60,696 nt of DNA from JAVBLK01 sp031553565. Lineage in GTDB: Bacteria > Bacillota > Clostridia > Christensenellales > DUVY01. The notes below the pieces were generated by a model. It saw only the letters and a program-made list of their open reading frames with translations. It was not told where the DNA came from and made no database searches. Within the stretch, counting starts at the first letter, position 1. Every line of letters begins with the position of its first letter. A program made the position numbers and the translations under genes. The stretch spans positions 1-60,696 of the forward strand of contig JAVBLK010000040.1 of assembly GCA_031553565.1 (NCBI GenBank). Reading direction: 5' to 3'. Shown here in pieces: positions 44,977 to 52,921 of this stretch.

Positions 44977-45921
44977 ATGTCAAGAAGAAAAAGCGGCTGC
45001 TGTATGGGCTTCTTTATGGGGATAATATTTACGTTCGCTGTGCTGATCGGCGGCGTATATTTTGGCGGGAATTACGCGATAAACAGTTTTTTCGGCGAAA
45101 GCGGCACAGTTATGCCGTTGGGCGTCCATAACTGGCAGGAGGTGTTCGGGCTGTTCTCCGCGTTCGGGAAGGAGCCGGATATGAGCGCGATCATTGACAG
45201 CGCCAGTGCGCCCAGCGAGGAGGCAAAGGAGAGCGCGACCGGGAAGCTGAAGGATTTCGGATTCCCGATGGTCCTGGACGGAGACGGCAATCCGACCGAC
45301 GAGCTGGACATAGGGAAGATACTTTCAGGGGACATCGACTTTTCGGCCGGCAGTATCAGCGAGATCGAGCTTTCGGGCGCCGAGATCGCGTCGATAGTAA
45401 ATATGGCTCTCGATTCGGGGGCTGGATCAATGCAGTCGTTCTCCGGACTTAAGATGGAGCAGGTGCAAATAGCGCAGGAAAGCGATGTTGAGGCCGGTAT
45501 CGCGCTTACCGTCAGCGTTCCGCTTGCGGCTTTGCAGGAAAACCTTGGGCCGGCCGCGTTCCTTATAAAAGCAGACAAAATATACATTACCTGTTATTCG
45601 CACATGAGCGTGACAAAGGGCGACCTGCTTACGCCCGCCGAGCCGGGCAACGATAAGATGACGAGCTCGCCTGCGGCAGGGAAAAGCATCAAGGTCAACG
45701 ATTTAAGCGACAAGCTGTCGGCAAGCGTCATAAACGCGGTCCTCGGCGCATTCGGCGGCGGGGAAGAGATGACCGCCGAAGGCTTTGTGGCAAAGCTGTC
45801 GGGGATGCTGACGGACGCGGTAAACAACTTCGGCGGTGAAAAGAGCTTTTTAGAGCACGCCTCCGGCGATACCTTAAAGCCGGCGGCCATTAAGATGATG
45901 CTTGCCCCGGCGGCTGTATAA
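44977..45921 (+). CDS. Membrane-anchored protein of unknown function, paralogue 1
   Basis: I do not recognise this 314-aa protein. It starts RRKSGCCMGFF, followed by one membrane helix (about 11-30), so most of it is outside the cell. The exterior part has a block conserved in the gene at 46190: SATGKLKDFGFPM, an acidic DGDGNPTDELDIGKIL stretch, ELSGAEIASIVNMAL, and FLIKADKIYIT. The pattern of a helix followed by a beta-rich domain with a lipid-binding-like helix recalls YpmS/DUF2140-type proteins, but this is a loose comparison. It has its own promoter and shares an upstream repeat with the LytTR operon. Confidence 0.75.
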   Translation: MSRRKSGCCMGFFMGIIFTFAVLIGGVYFGGNYAINSFFGESGTVMPLGVHNWQEVFGLFSAFGKEPDMSAIIDSASAPSEEAKESATGKLKDFGFPMVLDGDGNPTDELDIGKILSGDIDFSAGSISEIELSGAEIASIVNMALDSGAGSMQSFSGLKMEQVQIAQESDVEAGIALTVSVPLAALQENLGPAAFLIKADKIYITCYSHMSVTKGDLLTPAEPGNDKMTSSPAAGKSIKVNDLSDKLSASVINAVLGAFGGGEEMTAEGFVAKLSGMLTDAVNNFGGEKSFLEHASGDTLKPAAIKMMLAPAAV

Positions 45922-46020
45922 CTATGCTGATGTTGGTAGAAAGTCAGTCCGCACTAAGCAACCGCTTATCGATCCTATGCCAGTCAGTTCTTTCTTAATC
46001 CAATCTTAATCCCCCTGATA

Positions 46021-46084
46021 TTGCAAACTAAGGCCGTTTATCTTATAATGTATACAGATAGTATACAGGATAACGGCTTTTTTT
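46021..46084 (+). promoter_or_regulatory. Promoter nested in a terminator-like hairpin, upstream of paralogue 2
   Basis: TTGCAA (46021-46026) and TATAAT (46044-46049) are 17 bp apart. The -10 lies inside a hairpin formed by 46033-46042 with 46069-46077 that ends in seven T residues. An inner repeat GTATAC (46050-46055 and 46061-46066) adds symmetry. The site can end read-through from the first paralogue and start transcription of the second; the new RNA would contain only part of the stem. Confidence 0.55.
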
Positions 46085-46189
46085 ATCGGCACCGGATCGC
46101 CGGCGGGAACGCCGGGGCGGCATCCATGAGCGGTCAGGAACGCATTTAGTTGCGGGGCGGGTCAAAAAAGAAGCAAGGGAGTAAAAGAT

Positions 46190-47086
46190 ATGGCAAGAAA
46201 GAAAGGATGTTGCGGCTGTTTGTTTTCGATGCTTGCGTTCGTCGTGATCTTAGGCGTCGCGGGATATTTTGCCGGCAACTATTTTATCAGCCAATATATC
46301 GGTGACGGCGCAAAATTCATTGACATAGGCGCAAATTCCTGGGGCGATGTTTTCGATATCTACGGGCTGCTGAAGGATGATCCGGACACAGGCAAGTTCA
46401 TTAACCCCGATTCGGTCCCGAACACGGAAAACGGTGAGAGCGCCGAGGGCAAGCTGATCGATCTGGGCTTCCCGAAGGATGCTGACGGGAATATCGATAT
46501 CGATAAGCTGTTCGCGGGCGAAGTCGATCTGGCGGCTGTCCCCGAGAATCCCAGTGTGTCGCTTACCGGCGGCGAGCTTGCCGCGCTTTTGAATAAGGCG
46601 CTGTTAAAGGGGCTGACCGAACTCAATATAGGTATCGAAGGAATAATGATCGAGCAGATACGCTTTGAGTATCAGGACAGCCGCACGGCCAAGATGACCG
46701 TTACGTTCAGTCTGCCGCTTGATATTTTAAGGGAAAAACTGGGCGCCTTTGCGTTCATTATCGGCGCGGAAAAGGCATATATCACGTCTGAAAGCGTCAT
46801 AACGATAACGGACGGAACCGAAGCCCCGCCCGAACAAAAACACGATACTTTGGCATGCTCGGCGGCCGGCGGCGGCCTTTCGGTCAATGACCTTACACAG
46901 GAACAGAGCGGGAAACTGATCAGTGCGCTTTTGTCCCTGACCGGCGGCGGGGAAAGCCTGACTGCGGCAGGCCTTAGCGAGAACATCGGCAAAGCCGTTG
47001 CGGATGCGTTCAATAAAATCAAATGCGAAAAGAGCTTCACGAACGCAGACCCGTCGGCGCTGACGCTTTCGGTAAGCGGGATATAA
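46190..47086 (+). CDS. Membrane-anchored protein of unknown function, paralogue 2
   Basis: The 298-aa protein aligns with the 44977 product throughout: a basic CC-containing start (RKKGCCGCLFSM), one helix (about 12-31), NSWGDVFDIYGLL (versus HNWQEVFGLFSAF), ESAEGKLIDLGFPKDADGN, VSLTGGELAALLNKAL and FAFIIGAEKAYIT. The conserved order shows a tandem duplication. No enzyme motif is visible. It has AGGGAG as ribosome-binding site and a separate nested promoter. Function unknown. Confidence 0.75.
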   Translation: MARKKGCCGCLFSMLAFVVILGVAGYFAGNYFISQYIGDGAKFIDIGANSWGDVFDIYGLLKDDPDTGKFINPDSVPNTENGESAEGKLIDLGFPKDADGNIDIDKLFAGEVDLAAVPENPSVSLTGGELAALLNKALLKGLTELNIGIEGIMIEQIRFEYQDSRTAKMTVTFSLPLDILREKLGAFAFIIGAEKAYITSESVITITDGTEAPPEQKHDTLACSAAGGGLSVNDLTQEQSGKLISALLSLTGGGESLTAAGLSENIGKAVADAFNKIKCEKSFTNADPSALTLSVSGI

Positions 47087-47118
47087 AAAGCCCGGCTTTA
47101 AAAAACAGATGTAAAAAC

Positions 47119-47147
47119 GAGCCGCCGCAAAGATTTTGCGGCGGCTC
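47119..47147. terminator. Bidirectional terminator between convergent genes
   Basis: Positions 47119-47131 pair perfectly with 47135-47147 around GAT. The A run upstream makes it strongest for the minus-strand gene ending at 47184; the plus-strand T tail is short. Confidence 0.75.
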
Positions 47148-47183
47148 TTGCGTTCGAAGTTAAATGCCGCGGCGCGGCGGATC

Positions 47184-47720
47184 CTATTCGACGGCGATAT
47201 GGTTGGATGCGGCGACCTTATACGTTGCGGCCTCCGCCTCGGCCGAGGTGGCGGCGCATGCGTCGCGGAAGATCTTGACCGGCGTTTCGCGGAACTGCGA
47301 TTTTAATATCAGCGCGTTGCTGATAACACAGATATCGGTCGCGACTCCGATAAGCGCGAATTCCTTGGGGATGATCTGCGCGGTCTTAAGCCTGTGGGGG
47401 ATCTCCAGTGTGCCGAACTGCATTTTTTCGATCGTCATACTGCCGTTTTTGTTTTCCAGGGCGGCGACTGCCCCATAGAGCGCATGGCCTTTGGTGCTGA
47501 CAATACAGTGCTTGACAGGCAGGTTTTTGCCCTCTAAGGTTTTAAGGTATGTGGCGGGATGGGTATCCTTCAAGAAAATCACCTGGTCGCCGTTTGCATA
47601 AGCGTCGTTTATGCGTTTGGCCACCGCGCCCTCGATGCCGGCGGCGCCGGGGACCTTTAATGACCCGGTGACAAAATCGTTCTGATAATCGACAACAACA
47701 AGAATCTTCTGTTCTAACAC
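47184..47720 (-). CDS. Isochorismatase-family cysteine hydrolase, probable nicotinamidase
   Basis: The 178-aa protein begins at a GTG. Its motifs fit nicotinamidase-like hydrolases: the catalytic Asp in VVVDYQNDF, metal ligands in KDTHPATY, the Lys in IEKMQFG and the nucleophilic Cys in GVATDICVISNAL. Nicotinamidase hydrolyses nicotinamide to nicotinate for NAD salvage. The order D-(DTH)-K-C fits PncA; other family members act on isochorismate or pyrazinamide-like amides. It is monocistronic, with GGGAG upstream of the start. Confidence 0.82.
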   Translation of the reverse strand: MLEQKILVVVDYQNDFVTGSLKVPGAAGIEGAVAKRINDAYANGDQVIFLKDTHPATYLKTLEGKNLPVKHCIVSTKGHALYGAVAALENKNGSMTIEKMQFGTLEIPHRLKTAQIIPKEFALIGVATDICVISNALILKSQFRETPVKIFRDACAATSAEAEAATYKVAASNHIAVE

Positions 47721-47823
47721 AGCGATACAACTCCCTTCCCTTTTTCTTTAGTATATCATATATGAATGGTTTTTATTTATAAATTTAACGGGATAAATGC
47801 GGTTTCGCCGCCACGGCATTCAA

Positions 47824-47856
47824 AAGAAAAGGCCCGGAAACAAATGCTCCGGGCGT
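47824..47856 (-). terminator. Terminator of the LDH/MDH gene (minus strand)
   Basis: On the minus strand GCCCGGA pairs with TCCGGGC (47832-47838 with 47848-47854), then a TTTTCTTTT tail follows. It ends the gene that stops at 47913. Confidence 0.65.
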
Positions 47857-47912
47857 AACCGTTGCAGAAAATTATGCAGGGTTCAAATAGTGCTAAAAAA
47901 ATCTCCGGACGC

Positions 47913-48845
47913 CTACAAAAGCTTCTTGATCTCCGTCTCCACTCTTATACCCGACTCTTTTAAAAGGGCGATCTCCTCCTGCCCGATGAAGGGTGTAAGG
48001 AAGCGGTTGAGGCCGTTCTTCCCGACGCCGCCTATCAGGCTTATCGCCGTATCCCGCAGGCCGTATTCGCCCTCTAATTTCGCGCTGACGGGGAGGAGGG
48101 CGTTGGTATTATGCAGAATTTCCTTGCACACGCTAAGTATGCCCGCGGCGATGCCGTAATAAGTCGCGCCCTTCAGCGCGATGATATCCGCGCCCGCGGC
48201 CTTGGTGCGGTTAAGCAGCAGGGACTTCACCGAATCGTCGAACGGCATATCGACGGTTTTTGCATAGTCCGCAATATTGATGCCGTATATGCTGGTAAGG
48301 TTCCAGATCGGGACGGCGGAGTCGCCGTGCTCGCCCATAACGCACGCGATAATGTCGCTTTTGTCCACCTTGAAGTGCTTGGAGATTTCGTCCTTTAGCC
48401 GCGCCGTGTCCAAAGTAGTGCCGGTGCCGATTACCCGGCCCTTAGGCAGGCCCAACGCTTCTGTCATGATATATGTAACGACGTCAACGGGATTCGTAAC
48501 GACCAGCACGACGCCCGTTGTATAATATTTCTTGATGTTTTCTGCGACAGAACGCGCGATCGTGACGTTCTTTACAGCCAGGTCAAAGCGGCTTTCGCCC
48601 GGCTTTCTGCCCACGCCCGCCGCGAAAATAATGACGCTGCTGTCCGCAATATCCGCGTAGTCGCCCGCCCTTACCACCGTGTCCACGATCACGCTGGCGT
48701 GCGCGATATCCATCGCCTCGCCCCGCGCCTTGTCCTGCATCTCGTCAATAAGCACGATCTCGCCGCAGAGGCCCGACGCCGCCAGGACAAACCCTGCCGT
48801 TGCGCCCACTCTGCCGCAGCCTATAATACAAATCTTACTACCCAT
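47913..48845 (-). CDS. LDH/MDH-superfamily 2-hydroxyacid dehydrogenase
   Basis: The 310-aa protein is LDH-like overall: Rossmann motif IIGCGRVGATAGF, LVVTNPVDVVTYI, Asp146 and Arg149 in TTLDTARLKDE, and catalytic His173 in GEHGDSAVPIWN. The key specificity residue is unusual. Lactate dehydrogenases have Gln before KPGE (AGxxQKPGE); here it is Arg (AAGVGRKPGESR, residue 80), as in malate dehydrogenases. It may therefore use oxaloacetate/malate rather than pyruvate/lactate. A GGAGGG ribosome-binding site precedes the ATG. Confidence 0.85.
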   Translation of the reverse strand: MGSKICIIGCGRVGATAGFVLAASGLCGEIVLIDEMQDKARGEAMDIAHASVIVDTVVRAGDYADIADSSVIIFAAGVGRKPGESRFDLAVKNVTIARSVAENIKKYYTTGVVLVVTNPVDVVTYIMTEALGLPKGRVIGTGTTLDTARLKDEISKHFKVDKSDIIACVMGEHGDSAVPIWNLTSIYGINIADYAKTVDMPFDDSVKSLLLNRTKAAGADIIALKGATYYGIAAGILSVCKEILHNTNALLPVSAKLEGEYGLRDTAISLIGGVGKNGLNRFLTPFIGQEEIALLKESGIRVETEIKKLL

Positions 48846-48930
48846 AGCTGACCCTCCGAAGTCTTAAAAAACCACCATATCTCCCTAGTATATAGTATAC
48901 GTATATTTAGCGGAAAACGCAAGCGGCAAA

Positions 48931-48958
48931 TTGATTCACGGCGAAAATGTGATACAAT
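48931..48958 (+). promoter_or_regulatory. Promoter placing transcription start on the tcdA ATG
   Basis: TTGATT (48931-48936) and TACAAT (48953-48958), 16 bp apart, with an extended TG at 48950-48951. Six bases separate the -10 from the ATG at 48965. No Shine-Dalgarno is present. Confidence 0.55.
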
Positions 48959-48964
48959 AGCAAT

Positions 48965-49678
48965 ATGGAAGAAATGCTTACAAGGTCGAAGCCGCTTGTC
49001 GGCGCACAAGGGCTGAAAAGGCTTAAGGATTCCTCCGTTGCGGTTTTCGGGCTGGGCGGCGTGGGCGGCGCGGCGGCGGAAGGGCTGTGCCGCGCCGGCG
49101 TCGGGAAAATCACTCTTGTCGACGGCGATATCTTTAGTATTACCAACCTAAACCGCCAAATATTCTGTTTGCGCAGCACGCTGGGGAAAAATAAGGCTGC
49201 TGCCGCGGCGGCGCGGCTTGCCGATATAAACCCCGATTGCCGTCTGACCGCGTACGAAGGATTTTTCAACAGAGACACGGCTGCGGACTTTGATTTTAAG
49301 GGATTCGATTATGTGCTGGACGCGGTCGACAGCGTAAAAGACAAGGTGCTGCTGGCGGTATCCGCAAAGGAGGCCGGTACGCCCATCATTTCGGCGATGG
49401 GGGCGGGCGGTAAGCTGTACGCGGATTTTATCATAGGCGATATATATGAAACTAAGGGCTGCCCGCTGGCCAGGGCCATGCGGCGCGAGCTTAAAAAGGC
49501 CGGCATAGAGAGGCTTGCCGCCGTGTACTCGGAGGAGTGCGGTAAGGCGGCGGAGGAAACGGAGCACGCGCCGGGGAAAAGGCCGCCCTCCAGCATTTCA
49601 TACGTTCCGCCGGTTTGCGGATATATCGCGGCGGGACATATCATACGCGAACTGGCGGGTATTGCGCGGCGCGAATAG
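48965..49678 (+). CDS. tcdA: tRNA threonylcarbamoyladenosine dehydratase (TcdA)
   Basis: The 237-aa protein belongs to the ThiF/MoeB/E1-like adenylating family. Visible features are VAVFGLGGVGGAAAEGLCRAG (split as VAVFGLGGVGG and AAEGLCRAG), the ATP-site segment LVDGDIFSITNLNRQIF, LGKNKAAAAAARL and DYVLDAVDSVKDKV. The opening region and the C-terminal SSISYVPPVCGYIAAGHII are typical of TcdA, which cyclises t6A37 in tRNAs to ct6A. ATP activates the carboxylate of t6A. It has no ribosome-binding site and appears to be translated from a leaderless mRNA. The next gene follows after 70 bp. Confidence 0.88.
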   Translation: MEEMLTRSKPLVGAQGLKRLKDSSVAVFGLGGVGGAAAEGLCRAGVGKITLVDGDIFSITNLNRQIFCLRSTLGKNKAAAAAARLADINPDCRLTAYEGFFNRDTAADFDFKGFDYVLDAVDSVKDKVLLAVSAKEAGTPIISAMGAGGKLYADFIIGDIYETKGCPLARAMRRELKKAGIERLAAVYSEECGKAAEETEHAPGKRPPSSISYVPPVCGYIAAGHIIRELAGIARRE

Positions 49679-49748
49679 CCGCAGGGATTGTTATTATTGT
49701 ACAAAAAATCGTGCGCGCGCTAATCGCCGTAAAACAGGGATAGAAGAT

Positions 49749-50792
49749 TTGGAAAGTAAAAAGAAAAACATAATAATCGAATCGGCCGTCAATTTTTTCA
49801 AGGGGATAGTTTTCGGGATCGCCAACGTTATCCCCGGCGTTTCCGGCGGCACGATAGCCGTCATAATGGGTATATTCGAAAGGATAATTTTTTCCGTCAA
49901 TAACCTCTTTAAAAGCAAAAAAGATTTTGTCCGCTCTTTTGTATACCTTGCGCCGATCGCGCTCGGCGCGGCGGCGGGTATTTTCGGCTTTGCGAACCTA
50001 ATAACTCTTTCCGCAAAGCACTTTCCGCTTCAGACAAATCTGTTTTTCGCCGGGCTGATCGTCGGCAGCCTGCCTTACCTTTTAGGTGTCATCTATCCCC
50101 GGTTAAGGATCGGCGCGGGCAGGGAAAGGAAGTCGCGGCGCGATATCGAGAAAATCGGGCAGCCCGTGGAGAACGCGCAAAAATCCGCGGGCTTTTCAGC
50201 GTGGCACGCGCCGCTGTTCCTTTCGGCGGCGGGGCTTGTGATAGGGCTTGCATTTATTATGCCGCAGGAGAAGGCGGCGGACGTTATGGGCTTTTGGGAC
50301 TATGCGCTGCTGCCGGCCGCGGGCTTTATCGCGGCGGTGGCGATGATAATACCGGGGGTCAGCGGCTCGTTTATGCTGAAACTTATGGGCGTTTATATGC
50401 TGATCGTGGGCGCGGTCGGAGACGTGTTCGGCAGCGCAAACAGCATATTGATACTGGGCATCTTTGCAGCAGGCGTCATTATAGGCGTTTGGGCGGCCGC
50501 AAAGATCATCTCGGTACTTTTCAAGAGATTCAAAACCGCGTCTTACGTTTTCATCCTTGGCCTTGTCGCAGGCTGTGCGGCGGCTATGTTTATTCAGCCG
50601 GAAATGTACGGGACGGCGACGGGGATATGGGGCATCGCCGCGGGCGCAGCCCTCTTTATCGCCGGGGCGGCTGCTGCGGTTTTCACCGGGATAATGACCG
50701 TCAGGGGCGAAATCAAAAAAGAGGCGGAACAGAAAGAAACGGCGGCTTATAAAAAGAACGGCGCGGAAAGTGAGGGCGGGGAGAATGGATAA
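49749..50792 (+). CDS. DUF368-family membrane protein (undecaprenyl-phosphate carrier, PopT-like)
   Basis: The 347-aa protein most probably starts at the TTG at 49749; the open frame continues upstream through the tcdA end but the sequence there is not conserved-looking. It opens AVNFFKGIVFGIANVIPGVS followed by GGTIAVIMGIFERI, the hallmark of DUF368, with a second related MIIPGVSGSFMLKLMGVY motif in the second half. About ten helices are predicted. DUF368 proteins were recently shown to recycle undecaprenyl phosphate to the inner leaflet. The last 30 residues are a charged cytoplasmic tail. The next gene overlaps it by 8 bp. Confidence 0.85.
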   Translation: MESKKKNIIIESAVNFFKGIVFGIANVIPGVSGGTIAVIMGIFERIIFSVNNLFKSKKDFVRSFVYLAPIALGAAAGIFGFANLITLSAKHFPLQTNLFFAGLIVGSLPYLLGVIYPRLRIGAGRERKSRRDIEKIGQPVENAQKSAGFSAWHAPLFLSAAGLVIGLAFIMPQEKAADVMGFWDYALLPAAGFIAAVAMIIPGVSGSFMLKLMGVYMLIVGAVGDVFGSANSILILGIFAAGVIIGVWAAAKIISVLFKRFKTASYVFILGLVAGCAAAMFIQPEMYGTATGIWGIAAGAALFIAGAAAAVFTGIMTVRGEIKKEAEQKETAAYKKNGAESEGGENG

Positions 50793-51390
50793 GCTTCAGC
50801 TCCATATTGTCAGCGTGGGCTTCCTTTGCGCAAACTGCTATTTGGCAGGGAAGAAAGGCCAGGCCGTTATTATCGATCCGGGCGCGAACTTCGGGAAGAT
50901 AAAGGCCGCGCTGGAAAAAAACGGCCTGACTGCCGCGGCGGTCCTTTTAACGCACGGGCATTTCGACCACCACGGCGCGGCAAAGAAATTTCAGGACGCC
51001 GGGCTGAAAATTTATATGCATGCGGCGGATGAAATACTGATAGCGCGCCCGCCGGCAAAGCGTGGCGACGCGTTCAAGCCCGATATTTACGTTTCGGACG
51101 GCGATATAATACAGGAGCCCGGACTGGGAATAAGGGTGATAACTGCTCCCGGCCATTCCATGGGCGGCGTATGCTATTATACGGAAGGGAAACTGTTTTC
51201 GGGCGATACGCTGTTTTTAGGCGATGTGGGCAGGACAGACCTTTACGGCGGCGACTTCAATGCCTTAAAAAGCAGCATAATCAATAAATTGTACGCTCTG
51301 CCCGACGAAACCGAGGTATACCCCGGACACGGCGGGGCGACCACTATAGGCCGGGAAAAGAAAAATAATTCTTATGTCAGGGCGGAATGA
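50785..51390 (+). CDS. Metallo-beta-lactamase-fold hydrolase (glyoxalase II-like)
   Basis: The ATG at 50785 has GGGGAG just before it. The 201-aa protein has the metal-binding signature LLTHGHFDHHGAAK (HxHxDH), the later His in APGHSMGGVCYY, the Asp in FSGDTLFLGDVGRTD and the final VYPGHGGATTIGREK. It is a small soluble thioester or related hydrolase of the hydroxyacylglutathione hydrolase-like group. It overlaps the DUF368 gene and the next SDR gene (ATGA), so all three are one operon. Substrate unknown. Confidence 0.87.
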   Translation: MDKLQLHIVSVGFLCANCYLAGKKGQAVIIDPGANFGKIKAALEKNGLTAAAVLLTHGHFDHHGAAKKFQDAGLKIYMHAADEILIARPPAKRGDAFKPDIYVSDGDIIQEPGLGIRVITAPGHSMGGVCYYTEGKLFSGDTLFLGDVGRTDLYGGDFNALKSSIINKLYALPDETEVYPGHGGATTIGREKKNNSYVRAE

Positions 51391-52265
51391 CAGAAAAATT
51401 CCGCAAGAGGCGCAAAATGGATAATCCCGTAAAGAAAAGCGAATACGCGCTTGTGACCGGCGCGACCGGCGTTATCGGCAGGCACTTTGCCGCTGAGTAC
51501 GCGAAACAGGGTTTTCACCTGTTGCTTACCGGCAGGGGGCAGGAGCGGCTGTCGGAGGCTGCTTCCGAAGTTCTACGGCTGTCCGGCCGCAGCGATACCG
51601 ATATCCGTTGCTTTTCCTGCGACCTCGCTGACAGCGGCAGCCGCGACTCGCTTTATGAGTATATACGGAAGAGCGGCGTAACCGTCACGCGCGCCGCAAA
51701 CGTCGCCGGTATCGACGACGAGGGGCCGTTTGAGAGCTTTACCGCTGACAGCATCAGAAAAATGCTGCGCGTCAACTGCGAGGCCGCCGTTGAAATCACA
51801 AATGAATTGATAAGGCTCAGAAAGGAAGCGGGCAGCTCCGCGCCGCTGCAGATCATCACGGTCGCCAGCCTTTCCGCGTACTTCCGTATGCCGCTGATGG
51901 CGCTTTACAGCGCGTCAAAAAGGCTGCTGTATCATTTCTTTCTGGCCTTGCGCGAGGAGATGCGCGGCACGGGCGTGACGTTCACTCTGGTTTTGCCCGG
52001 CGCGGTCCCGACCCGCCCCGATATAATAGAACGGATAAGGGTACAGGGCTTTTTCGGAAAAAAATCGGCGGTCCCGCCCGAAACGGTTGCCTGTAAGAGT
52101 ATTAAAAAAGCCGGAAAGAACAAGGCGATATACGTCCCCGGCGCGTTCAATAAGTTCCTCAGGACATTGAGTTTTATCGTCCCGGCCGGGCTTGTCTCGA
52201 AAATAGCGGGCGCACAATGGCGCAAGGCGCTATCAAGGCATCAGGATAAGGGACAGGGGAAATAA
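51387..52265 (+). CDS. Short-chain dehydrogenase/reductase
   Basis: The 292-aa protein has the SDR nucleotide motif VTGATGVIGRHFAAEYAKQG, the AANVAGIDDEGPFE strand, the SLSAYFRMPL active-site serine region and YSASKRLLYHF (YxxxK). The pattern fits acyl or sugar ketone reductases of the classical SDR group. Translation is coupled to the preceding hydrolase by an ATGA overlap; GGGCGGA upstream serves as ribosome-binding site. No substrate can be inferred. Confidence 0.85.
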   Translation: MTEKFRKRRKMDNPVKKSEYALVTGATGVIGRHFAAEYAKQGFHLLLTGRGQERLSEAASEVLRLSGRSDTDIRCFSCDLADSGSRDSLYEYIRKSGVTVTRAANVAGIDDEGPFESFTADSIRKMLRVNCEAAVEITNELIRLRKEAGSSAPLQIITVASLSAYFRMPLMALYSASKRLLYHFFLALREEMRGTGVTFTLVLPGAVPTRPDIIERIRVQGFFGKKSAVPPETVACKSIKKAGKNKAIYVPGAFNKFLRTLSFIVPAGLVSKIAGAQWRKALSRHQDKGQGK

Positions 52266-52269
52266 AAAA

Positions 52270-52779
52270 ATGGCAAAACAGCCGGCTGAAAAAAATCCCG
52301 GATATTATATGGCGGCGGCCTTAAGGGAAGCGCGGAAAGCGGAGAAATACGGCGAGGTGCCTGTGGGCGCGGTCATCGTAAAGGACGGCCGCATCATCGC
52401 GCGCGCCGGCAACAAAAAGGAACGGACGGGCGACGCGACCTGCCACGCCGAGATGCTTGCGATAAAAAAAGCGCAGAAGGCCGCGGGCGACTGGCGCCTT
52501 TACGAATGCTGCATTTATGTAACCTTGGAGCCCTGCGCAATGTGCGCGGGCGCGCTGATAAACGCAAGGATAGGCAGCATCTTTTTCGGGGCGTACGACG
52601 CGCGTTTCGGCTGCTGCGGCACACTTATGAACCTGCCCGAAGATCCGCGCTTCAACCACCGCTGCCCCGTCACAGGCGGCATAATGGCGGAGGAGTGCGG
52701 CAAGGTTTTGACAGATTTTTTTGCTCAAAAACGGGAGTCCAACAAGCAAAATCAAAACCCAAACAAAACTGCCACATAA
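52270..52779 (+). CDS. tadA: tRNA-specific adenosine deaminase
   Basis: The 169-aa protein deaminates A34 of tRNA-Arg(ACG) to inosine. The zinc site is DATCHAEMLAI (HAE) and EPCAMCAGALINARI (PCxxC). The length, the VPVGAVIV segment and the C-terminal KVLTDFFAQKR fit TadA rather than cytidine or guanine deaminases. It lies 4 bp after the SDR stop with a GGGGA upstream. An extra Asn/Gln/Lys-rich tail of about 15 residues follows the usual end. Confidence 0.92.
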   Translation: MAKQPAEKNPGYYMAAALREARKAEKYGEVPVGAVIVKDGRIIARAGNKKERTGDATCHAEMLAIKKAQKAAGDWRLYECCIYVTLEPCAMCAGALINARIGSIFFGAYDARFGCCGTLMNLPEDPRFNHRCPVTGGIMAEECGKVLTDFFAQKRESNKQNQNPNKTAT

Positions 52780-52796
52780 AAAACCCCGAAACTCGA

Positions 52797-52863
52797 CTTT
52801 TCAGGCTGTGCCTGAAAAGGACTCTTACAGTTGTCCGCACCGATTTTGAAAGCTCAAAAATCG
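52797..52863 (+). repeat. Two hairpins between tadA and the glmU-like gene
   Basis: CTTTTCAGGC (52797-52806) pairs perfectly with 52810-52819 around TGT. A second hairpin joins 52841-52849 with 52854-52863 (one bulge). Neither ends in a long T run, so they may be weak terminators or folded leader structures just upstream of the promoter at 52884. Confidence 0.5.
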
Positions 52864-52883
52864 CTCTTGGTACGGTAACCGGT

Positions 52884-52912
52884 TTGACATTTCTGTCCCG
52901 AAACGATATTAT
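52884..52912 (+). promoter_or_regulatory. Strong promoter next to the glmU-like start codon
   Basis: TTGACA (52884-52889) and TATTAT (52907-52912) are exactly 17 bp apart. The ATG at 52922 is only 9 bp beyond the -10, so the mRNA has at most a few 5' untranslated bases. Confidence 0.7.
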
Positions 52913-52921
52913 ATATAGGAT

